A DNA stretch of 64,000 nucleotides. Source: Archangium violaceum. GTDB lineage: Bacteria > Myxococcota > Myxococcia > Myxococcales > Myxococcaceae. The notes beneath the pieces were generated by a model. That model did not search any database, had not been told where the DNA came from, and saw only the letters and a list, made by a program, of their open reading frames with translations. Shown one piece after another: positions 17,524 to 23,898 of the stretch. Each line of letters begins with the position of its first letter. Positions within the stretch are counted from its first letter, which is position 1. A program made the position numbers and the translations under genes. The stretch spans positions 3,437,001-3,501,000 of the forward strand of contig NZ_CP069396.1 of assembly GCF_016887565.1 (NCBI RefSeq), in the 5' to 3' direction.

Positions 17524-17755
17524 TCAGGAGAGGAACGTGCGCGCCGCGGCCGCGGTGACCTCCTCCACGGCTTTGGGTGGCCAGCCGCGGGCCAGCATCT
17601 GCCGCCGAGAGTCCTACGCCGAGGCCTCCTCCCAGCGCGCAGGGTGGCCGATCACCTCGCCGATGATGCGCACGTTGCACGGTTGGCCCAGCGCGAGGGC
17701 CACTCCAGGCCGCGTGGTGTTGAGGCCCAAGAGAGCCAAGAGGCCCAGACCCCTG
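17524..17755 (-). pseudogene. Possible decayed coding fragment
   Basis: One minus-strand frame reads NTTRPGVALALGQPC then NVRIIGEVIGHPARWEEAS, meets a TAG, and continues DSRRQMLARGWPPKAVEEV before stopping at TGA. The amino-acid texture is protein-like, but the frame is broken and lacks a start. I do not recognise the family. It may be a remnant stranded beside the tmRNA-like end at 18346. Confidence 0.3.
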
Positions 17756-17780
17756 CCGCGCACCGAGACGGCAGACGACG

Positions 17781-18167
17781 TCACTCCCTCAGAAACTCGA
17801 CAGCGGCCCGGGTGAACGCACGAACCTTCGCTTCGGGGCCCTGAGCGACGAGCACCAGGCGCACGGTGTGGGGGTCTTCAATGTTGCTACACAGGCTGTG
17901 CTTGACGCCGAGCTTGCTTGCAAACTGCTCGAAGGCGAGACGCGCTGGATCAGTCGTCGCGGCGACCACTCGAGGCTCTGAGCTGTTCGGGATCGTGAAC
18001 GACAGCTCGGTGCGCAGCTCACCGCTTGACCCTTCGACGGGCGCCTCGGTGAGCGACGCGTTCGAGAGGGGCTCGAGCGACAACGGCTCCGTCGAACTCT
18101 TCGAGAGCGCCTTCTCCAGGGTGTGATTTGCAATGTTGCGGATGCGGCTGGGGTCGATTGCGCCCAT
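17781..18167 (-). CDS. Hypothetical protein, 128 residues
   Basis: MGAIDPSRIRNIANHTLEKALSK... with Ser/Glu-rich first half and a C-terminal FASKLGVKHSLCSNIEDPHTVRLVLVAQGPEAKVRAFTRAAVEFLRE, which looks like a small alpha/beta domain. No signal peptide or membrane segment. I do not recognise it. Codon use is less GC-biased than in neighbours (SSTEPLSLEPLSNASL), which fits recently acquired DNA next to the tmRNA-like fragment. It could also be a shadow, since it has no clear ribosome site. Confidence 0.45.
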   Translation of the reverse strand: MGAIDPSRIRNIANHTLEKALSKSSTEPLSLEPLSNASLTEAPVEGSSGELRTELSFTIPNSSEPRVVAATTDPARLAFEQFASKLGVKHSLCSNIEDPHTVRLVLVAQGPEAKVRAFTRAAVEFLRE

Positions 18168-18345
18168 GATTTCGATCGTACCTCCTGACGGGTTCTTGCA
18201 TCAGCTTGCCTCGAAATTCGCCACGTGAACATCCTCCGGCGCCAGCTGAGTTGAGCGGCACGTGTTCCACCCCACCGGCCAGCACCGCCCGCGGCACCAA
18301 CCGAGTCATCGGGTGTGCCCACGAAATCGGGGCAGACTCATACAT

Positions 18346-18372
18346 CGGCGGGTTCGATTCCCGCCGCCTCCA
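18346..18372 (+). other. tmRNA (ssrA)-like 3' end fragment, candidate attachment site
   Basis: The bases from CGGCGGG through TTCGATT to CCCGC and CGCCTCCA form a perfect T-arm (5-bp stem, TTCGATT loop) followed by an acceptor-stem 3' strand, ending like bacterial tmRNA genes (compare CGGGTTCAACTCCCGCCAGCTCCA in E. coli). No matching 5' acceptor strand GGAGGCG lies within 90 bases upstream (tRNA) or within about 400 bases (tmRNA), so this is a detached 3' end. A terminator follows 14 bases later. Integrases commonly target ssrA 3' ends and leave such a displaced copy. Confidence 0.55.
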
Positions 18373-18386
18373 CTGGAAGTAGAGTG

Positions 18387-18418
18387 CCCCGGGCGCCATC
18401 AGGCGACCCGGGGTTTTT
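18387..18418 (+). terminator. Rho-independent terminator after tmRNA-like fragment
   Basis: CCCCGGGCGCC (18387-18397), a short loop, GGCGACCCGGGG (18402-18413) with one bulged A, then TTTTT (18414-18418). It terminates plus-strand transcription, yet no plus-strand gene precedes it except the tmRNA-like 3' end. It therefore looks like that gene's original terminator. Confidence 0.8.
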
Positions 18419-18457
18419 CTTCCGCCGAAGTCGGCAGTGGCAGCCGGGCGAACTGGC

Positions 18458-19648
18458 TCAAGTGGTCTTTTCCCACTCCAGGCGATACGAGTACATCTTC
18501 GATTGGCTGGAGGCGCCGAGCCGCAAGAAGAGAGGTAGCAGTCGATCTCGAAACCACTCCGAGAACGCGCCGCTCACGGCCTTGCCGCTCCCGTTCCGGC
18601 GCGCGGCGCGGAAGATGGCATCCACCCGGGGACGACGGGCCTTCTCGAAGGCGGCAAAGGCCTTCGCCGGGGTGTCGATGTCTCGCAGGCACTGGGCCAG
18701 CACCAGTGCATCCTCCATGGCGAGGGACGCGCCCTGACCCGCACTCGGAGACATGGCATGAGCGGCATCCCCCAGCAAACAGACTCGGCCCGCGTGCCAC
18801 CGCGGCATCGCTTGCAGCTCGTAGATGGGCCAGGGTCCCAGAAGCGTCGGCGTGGCGCGAATCACATCGCCGACCCACGGCGGATCCTCCCGATGGAGTT
18901 CCAGGAGCCGTTCACGCTCCCGGGCAGGATCCGAGCGCTTTCGGAGTGCCTCCAGGTCCGAGCTTTCGGGCGCACCGTTGTGGAACCACCAGCTCTCCCC
19001 TGACGGGGTGACGAAGATGCCGAAGAACGCCCGCCGCCCGAAGAGCATGAGGTTGACGCCTGGCGGTACCGGCACCTGGACGCCCCGGGCGAAGCCTCCG
19101 TAATCGAGGAGCCCCGTGAAGCTCGGAGCCGGGGCGTCTGGGAGGAGCAGCGACCGTACCCGGGAGCGCAGCCCATCACAGCCGATGAGGATGTCCGCGG
19201 ACGACTCCGAGCCATCCTCGAAGCGCGCAATGACATGGTTCGGGTGGGACTCGTCCACCGCCACGAGCCGCTGGCCCCACCGGATCTCCACACCCTGCCG
19301 AGCGGCCTCCTCCGCCAGGATCGCGTTCAACTGCCCACGCCGGATCATCGTCAGGGGCCTGCCGAACGCGCTCGCATCCCCGCTGCGATCAATGGACCCG
19401 ATGGACTCCCCCCTTCGATTGATGAACTGGAATGCTTCACACGCGGTTCCCGCGGCGGCCACGGCGGCGGCCACTCCCAACGGCTCCAGGGCATTCATCC
19501 CGTTGGGAGCGACACCCAGGAAGGCGCCTTCCCCCACCGCGGCCGTCGGCCGGGCCTCGGTGATGGAGACCTCCAGCCCCAACCGCTTCAGCCACATTCC
19601 CAGAACCGGTCCCGCGATGCCTCCCCCCACGATCAGCACTCTGCGCAT
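18458..19648 (-). CDS. FAD-dependent aromatic-ring-type monooxygenase
   Basis: A 396-residue group A flavoprotein monooxygenase, related to salicylate/zeaxanthin-type hydroxylases. The N-terminal MRRVLIVGGGIAGPVLGMWLKRLGLEVSITEAR is the Rossmann GxGxxG. DILIGCDGLRSRVRS is the DG motif and GRVCLLGDAAHAMSPSAGQGASLAMEDALVLAQCL is the GD motif. The start at 19648 has GGAGG nine bases upstream. A LysR-type gene is transcribed divergently 84 bp away, the usual arrangement in which the LysR protein controls the enzyme. Substrate unknown; tailoring of an aromatic compound or detoxification are both possible. Confidence 0.92.
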   Translation of the reverse strand: MRRVLIVGGGIAGPVLGMWLKRLGLEVSITEARPTAAVGEGAFLGVAPNGMNALEPLGVAAAVAAAGTACEAFQFINRRGESIGSIDRSGDASAFGRPLTMIRRGQLNAILAEEAARQGVEIRWGQRLVAVDESHPNHVIARFEDGSESSADILIGCDGLRSRVRSLLLPDAPAPSFTGLLDYGGFARGVQVPVPPGVNLMLFGRRAFFGIFVTPSGESWWFHNGAPESSDLEALRKRSDPARERERLLELHREDPPWVGDVIRATPTLLGPWPIYELQAMPRWHAGRVCLLGDAAHAMSPSAGQGASLAMEDALVLAQCLRDIDTPAKAFAAFEKARRPRVDAIFRAARRNGSGKAVSGAFSEWFRDRLLPLFLRLGASSQSKMYSYRLEWEKTT

Positions 19649-19732
19649 GTCTCTCGGCCTCCGTTCATGGCTTTCATACGCGGAGACCCGATTCACTTGC
19701 CGTGATGATTCGTGATCCTATCGTACACCACC

Positions 19733-20665
19733 ATGAACCTGTCCTCCCTCGACCTGAACCTGCTCCTCGTGCTGCACACCGTCCTCGAGGAGAAGAGCGT
19801 GGCGAAGGCCGCGGCGTCGCTGCACGTGACGTCCTCGGCCGTCAGCAATGCGCTCGGACGACTGCGCGGCCTCCTGGGAGATCCCCTGCTGGTCCGCCAT
19901 GGGCGCGGCCTGGTGCCCACACGCCGGGCCACCGAGCTGGCCCCGCGCCTTCGAGCCGCGCTCAGGGAGCTGCAAGGGGCGCTGGAAGGAGCCGCCGCCC
20001 CCTTCGTGCCCGCTCAGACAGACCGGATGTTCACGCTGGCGTGCTCGGACAATGACCAGATGGCACGGGTCCCCAGGATCGCCGCGGCCTTCACGGCGCG
20101 GATGCCTCGCGCGACGCTGAGGATCGTCAGCATCGACCAGCTCGAGGCCAGCGATGGACTCGCCAGCGGACAGGTGGATGCCGTCATTGGTCCGATCGAG
20201 GCCGCCGGGCCGGGACTGCACGCGAAGGCGCTGTATCGCGACGAAGCGGTGATGGTGGTCCGCCGGGATCACCCCAAGGTGGGCAAGCGACTGTCGCGGC
20301 AGATGTTCAATGACCTGCGGCACGTGGACATCTGGCTCTCCATCGAAGGGCCAGGGGTAGGGCACCGCCTCATCGAAGGCTTCTTCCAACGGCACGGCCT
20401 GCGGCGGTCCGTCTCCCTGGTGGCTCCCAGCTTCGCCGCGGCGGCGATGATCGCCGCGACCACCGACCTGATCGCCGGCATGCCGCGCCTCCTGGCGGAG
20501 TCACTCGCCCAACACCTGCCCCTGCGGATCCTCGAGCTGCCCGTGGCCCCACCGCCTTTTCAGATGCACCTCCTCTGGCACGAGCGCACGCATGCCGATG
20601 AGGGTGCGCGCTACTTCCGGGAGCTCGTCTTCGGAGCCATGCGCGCTCCCGGTAAGGCAACGTAG
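19733..20665 (+). CDS. LysR-family transcriptional regulator
   Basis: A 310-residue LTTR. The N-terminal helix-turn-helix MNLSSLDLNLLLVLHTVLEEKSVAKAAASLHVTSSAVSNALGRLRGLLGDPLLVRHGRGLVPTRRA resembles the NodD/LinR-like subgroup. The substrate-binding domain follows from about residue 95. It is divergent from the flavin monooxygenase gene (84-bp intergenic region), which is its likely target. ATG 19733 gives a standard LTTR start; an in-frame codon 7 residues upstream is possible. Confidence 0.93.
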   Translation: MNLSSLDLNLLLVLHTVLEEKSVAKAAASLHVTSSAVSNALGRLRGLLGDPLLVRHGRGLVPTRRATELAPRLRAALRELQGALEGAAAPFVPAQTDRMFTLACSDNDQMARVPRIAAAFTARMPRATLRIVSIDQLEASDGLASGQVDAVIGPIEAAGPGLHAKALYRDEAVMVVRRDHPKVGKRLSRQMFNDLRHVDIWLSIEGPGVGHRLIEGFFQRHGLRRSVSLVAPSFAAAAMIAATTDLIAGMPRLLAESLAQHLPLRILELPVAPPPFQMHLLWHERTHADEGARYFRELVFGAMRAPGKAT

Positions 20666-20806
20666 TCCCGACCCCCAGCGTCGCGCCGAACATCCCGATC
20701 GACATCCAGGCGGGCGCGGTGGGAGGCCCTGTCGCGCCTGTGCACGGCGAAGGCGACCTTCGAATCGAAGGTACGCATAGGACGCATGGGGGCCCTGTGG
20801 AGGGCG

Positions 20807-21163
20807 TCATTCAGCGGGGGGATCGTCCACGGTGGGCACCGGAATCTCCATGCCCCGCAGGCGCCCCCTGAACACCGCGGCGCGCATCAGGAGCAAGGTA
20901 GTGACAGGTCCGGTGAGGGCAATGAACACCGAGATGAGCAGCGCATGGACGTAGAGCTGCCCGTGCTCGAAGGAGACCTGCACCACCGTCGCGAGTGTGA
21001 GGCACCAGGTTCCCAACGTCGTGCCCAAGGTGGGCGCGTGGACTCGCTGGAAGAAGCTCCGCAGGCGCAGGACCCCGAACGAGCCGATAAGTGCCGCCAG
21101 CGCGCCCGTCGCCGCGAGCAGCCCGGTCAGTGCATCCACCCACGGAGGCGTCGACGCGCTCAT
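20807..21163 (-). CDS. mrpG: Mrp-type Na+(K+)/H+ antiporter subunit G
   Basis: A 118-residue membrane protein with three hydrophobic segments (LTGLLAATGALAALIGSFGVLRL, TTLGTWCLTLATVVQVSF, HALLISVFIALTGPVTTLLLMRAAV) in the order typical of MrpG/MnhG, with the signature FGVLRLRSFFQRVHAPT. It is the last gene of the operon, its start overlapping mrpF by 4 bp. Mrp complexes exchange cytoplasmic monovalent cations for external protons and need all subunits. Confidence 0.93.
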   Translation of the reverse strand: MSASTPPWVDALTGLLAATGALAALIGSFGVLRLRSFFQRVHAPTLGTTLGTWCLTLATVVQVSFEHGQLYVHALLISVFIALTGPVTTLLLMRAAVFRGRLRGMEIPVPTVDDPPAE

Positions 21164-21438
21164 TCGATGAGCTCCCCGCGCAGGAGGAACTTGGACATCG
21201 CCGTGGAGCCCACGAACCCGAAGAGGGCGATGAGGAGGGCCGCCTCGAAGTAGGAACTGCTGCGGTAGATGAGCCCGAGCGAAAGGATGACCAGCATCGT
21301 GTTCACGTACAGGCAGTCGAACGCCAACACGCGGTCCTCCGCCCTGGGCCCGATGATCATTCGTGCGAGGGCCAGCATCATCGCGAGGGTGAGACAGCCG
21401 AGGGCGAATGCCAGTAACCAGGAGAGCAGCGGGCTCAT
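21160..21438 (-). CDS. mrpF: Mrp-type antiporter subunit F
   Basis: A 92-residue three-helix protein: LLAFALGCLTLAMMLALARMIIGPRAEDRVLAFDCLYVNTMLVILSLGLIYRSSSYFEAALLIALFGFVGSTAMSKFLLRGE. The GPRAEDRVLAFD motif and the FxGxxAxxKFLxRG end are diagnostic of MrpF. Overlaps mrpE and mrpG by 4 bp each, implying translational coupling and fixed stoichiometry. Confidence 0.94.
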   Translation of the reverse strand: MSPLLSWLLAFALGCLTLAMMLALARMIIGPRAEDRVLAFDCLYVNTMLVILSLGLIYRSSSYFEAALLIALFGFVGSTAMSKFLLRGELIE

Positions 21439-21923
21439 TCGAAGATCTCCATGAGCGGACGTTCATAGCGACGCTTGATGAGGGCCACCAGGTCCTCCTC
21501 GTTTTGAATGGCGAGTACGTGCAACAACAGGACGCGATTATCCGCCGAGAGCTGTGCCCAGGCGGTTCCCGGCGTGAACGTGATGATCATCGCCAGCACG
21601 GCCAATCCGCTCGGATCCCGCAGCTCGAGCGGAATGTGGACGAAGCCGGAGGGGATGTCGCGCGAGCGTCGCGTGAGGATGACCCACGCCACCTCGGCGT
21701 TCGACCGCAGCATCTCGAGCACGACCCGGCCGAACAGGCGTGCCATGACGAAGGGCCTGCGCAACCGCACCGGGGCGGGCCTGAGACGGACCGTCACCGC
21801 GGGCCAGAAGATCGCCAGGACGGCGCCGAGCACCAGCGTCCCCGCGCTCAACGACTGCATCAGCAGTATCCAGAGCAGGAACAGCGCAACCGAGAGCACG
21901 GGCGAAGGAAGGAGCCACCTCAT
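21435..21923 (-). CDS. mrpE: Mrp-type antiporter subunit E
   Basis: A 162-residue protein: two or three N-terminal membrane segments (LSVALFLLWILLMQSL, AGTLVLGAVLAIFWP) and a cytoplasmic C-terminal domain with the MrpE signature MLRSNAEVAWVILTRRSRDIPSGFVHIPLELRDPSGLAVLAMIITFTPGT. Overlaps mrpD and mrpF by 4 bp. Length is normal. Confidence 0.94.
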   Translation of the reverse strand: MRWLLPSPVLSVALFLLWILLMQSLSAGTLVLGAVLAIFWPAVTVRLRPAPVRLRRPFVMARLFGRVVLEMLRSNAEVAWVILTRRSRDIPSGFVHIPLELRDPSGLAVLAMIITFTPGTAWAQLSADNRVLLLHVLAIQNEEDLVALIKRRYERPLMEIFE

Positions 21924-23560
21924 CGCGCAGCCTCCGGCGCCGGGGTCGGCATCCGCACCCTGGCGCCAAGGACCGCATGGGTGTACCCGCGGCGGTCATA
22001 GAGGGACTGCGCCGTCGCACGCGCGAGCTCCATCGTGGGGGCGGCCGCGAGCGTCAACGCTACGCACGCGGCGAGGAGCGCCACCACGGGCAATCCCTCC
22101 GCCGCCCGAACCCGAGGCGGCTCGCGCTGCATCTCCGACCAGAAGGTGCGGATTCCCGTTCGCGTGAGCGCGATGAGGACGAGCAGACCGGACCCCAGCA
22201 GCCCGCCGACGAACAGCCATGCGCGGGTGGGAACGGACCCTGTCTCTTCACGCACCGCGAGCGCCGCCGACAACATGCCGAGCTTGCCGACGAAGGTCGA
22301 CAGGGGAGGCAGGCCTGAGATGAGCAGCGCGCACGCGACGAACGCCAGCGCCATCAAGGCGGTGGACGCGGGGAACGGCAGCGCGACGAGCGGCTCCTCC
22401 TCATCGTCGAGGTTGACCTCCTGCGCTTCGAGCGTCGCGCTCAGGAAGGGCGCCTCATCCACGACGGTCGCGCCCACGCGCCAGCGCTCGACGAGATCAA
22501 CGAGCAGGAAGAACCCGCTGGAGGCGAGCGTGGAGCTCACCAGGTAGAACACCGCGCCGCCGAGGACGGCCTCCTCGCCAAATCCAAGCGCCGCCAGGAG
22601 CGTCCCGGCGGAGACCACCACCCCCCAGGCCGCCTGACTCGCGAGCCGATGCGAGGCGATCATCCCCAGGGCCGCGAGCACCGCGGTGACCAGCCCGAAC
22701 ACGAACAGCCCGTCCGCACCGAATCCCGCCAGCGGACCCCCGGCGAACATCAGCGTCCACAGCCGCACCAGCGCGTAGATGCCGACCTTCGTCAACACGG
22801 CGAACAACGCCGCCACGGGTGGAGTCGCCGACGCGTAGGCGGGAACGAGCCAGAAGTTGAGCGGCCAGGCCGCCGCCTTGGCCAGGAAGGCCACCGCGAG
22901 GATGGCCGCTCCCGCGTCGATGAGGTGCCGGTTGGCCACGGCCCCCTCGGACAGGCGCGCGGAGAGCTCCGCCATGTTGAGTGTCCCCGTGATGCCATAG
23001 ATCATCGATGCTCCGATGAGGAAGAGTGACGAGGCGGCGAGATTGATGGCCACGTAATGCACGCCCGCTCGGACTCGCGATCTTCCGGACCCATGCAACA
23101 ACAGGCCGTAGGAGGCGGCGAGCAGGATCTCGAAGAAGACGAAGAGATTGAAGACGTCCGCCGTGAGGAACGCGCCGGACAGCCCCATGAGCTGTAACTG
23201 CGAGAGCGGGTGGAAATGAACGCCCGCGCGGTGCCAGCGCACGGAGGCGAAGGACAAGGCGCAGGCGCCGAGGACCCAGGTCAACACCAGCATCTCGGCC
23301 GAGAGGCGATCCACCGCGAGCGCAATCCCGAACGGCGCCGGCCAGTTGCCGGGGAGGTAGGCCACGACGCCGTATTCCTGTACCCACGCCAGCAGCGTCA
23401 CCGCGACGGCAAGCCCCAAGAGCGCCGAGCTCATCCCCAGCACCAGCTTGGCGGGGCGCCTGCCCTCGCCCAGCAGGAGCATCATCGCCGCCGTCAGCAT
23501 CGGCAGGAGGATGGGCGCCACGATCAGGTGTGGCATCAAGGATTGAGCGAGCGCCGTCAT
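21920..23560 (-). CDS. mrpD: Mrp-type antiporter subunit D (NuoN/NuoM-like)
   Basis: A 546-residue polytopic protein of the proton-translocating NADH-dehydrogenase subunit family, with FNLFVFFEILLAASYGLLLHGSGRSRVRAGVHYVAINLAASSLFLIGASMIYG, the conserved Glu in FFEIL and the Lys in FLAKAAAWPLNFWLVPAYASATPPVAALFAVLTKVGIYALVR. About 14 membrane segments. A hydrophilic insertion near residues 375-400 (ATLEAQEVNLDDEEEPLVA) is acidic and is longer than I expect for MrpD. It overlaps mrpC and mrpE by 4 bp. Confidence 0.94.
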   Translation of the reverse strand: MTALAQSLMPHLIVAPILLPMLTAAMMLLLGEGRRPAKLVLGMSSALLGLAVAVTLLAWVQEYGVVAYLPGNWPAPFGIALAVDRLSAEMLVLTWVLGACALSFASVRWHRAGVHFHPLSQLQLMGLSGAFLTADVFNLFVFFEILLAASYGLLLHGSGRSRVRAGVHYVAINLAASSLFLIGASMIYGITGTLNMAELSARLSEGAVANRHLIDAGAAILAVAFLAKAAAWPLNFWLVPAYASATPPVAALFAVLTKVGIYALVRLWTLMFAGGPLAGFGADGLFVFGLVTAVLAALGMIASHRLASQAAWGVVVSAGTLLAALGFGEEAVLGGAVFYLVSSTLASSGFFLLVDLVERWRVGATVVDEAPFLSATLEAQEVNLDDEEEPLVALPFPASTALMALAFVACALLISGLPPLSTFVGKLGMLSAALAVREETGSVPTRAWLFVGGLLGSGLLVLIALTRTGIRTFWSEMQREPPRVRAAEGLPVVALLAACVALTLAAAPTMELARATAQSLYDRRGYTHAVLGARVRMPTPAPEAAR

Positions 23561-23898
23561 GCCTCGGTGCCGTCCACGTGATCGGTCCCCGTCATCCCGC
23601 GCGAGGCCAGGATGACGACCAGGAGGAGCGCCGTCATCGCGAAGCTGATGACGATGGCGGTCAGCACGAGCGCCTGGGGTACCGGGTCAGTGTAGTGCAC
23701 GAGATCCCGCGGGACGCCATCGACGAGGATGGGCTCCTTGTCGATGGCCAGGCCTCCGATGCTGAAGATGAAGAGGTTGACGGCGTAGGAGATGAGCGAC
23801 AGGCCGACGACGAGCTGGAACGTGCGGGGCCGCAGAAGGAGCCACACGCCAGAGCCGGTCAACACTCCGATGGCGATCGCGAGTACCACTTCCATCAT
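23557..23898 (-). CDS. mrpC: Mrp-type antiporter subunit C (NuoK-like)
   Basis: A 113-residue NuoK-like three-helix protein: MMEVVLAIAIGVLTGSGVWLLLRPRTFQLVVGLSLISYAVNLFIFSIGG, then DPVPQALVLTAIVISFAMTALLLVVIL. The DPVPQALVLTAIVI motif identifies MrpC. Overlaps both neighbours by 4 bp. Confidence 0.94.
   Translation of the reverse strand: MMEVVLAIAIGVLTGSGVWLLLRPRTFQLVVGLSLISYAVNLFIFSIGGLAIDKEPILVDGVPRDLVHYTDPVPQALVLTAIVISFAMTALLLVVILASRGMTGTDHVDGTEA

Noticed and set aside
18019-18399. Minus-strand 126-codon frame across the tmRNA-like fragment (contains RRRESNPP)
   Set aside because: RRESNP-type translations are the usual antisense artefact of T-arm sequences; no ribosome site or homology.
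20666-20806. Possible transporter remnant between LysR and mrpG (minus frame AWMSIGMFGATLGVG)
   Set aside because: Too short and not tied to any family I can name.
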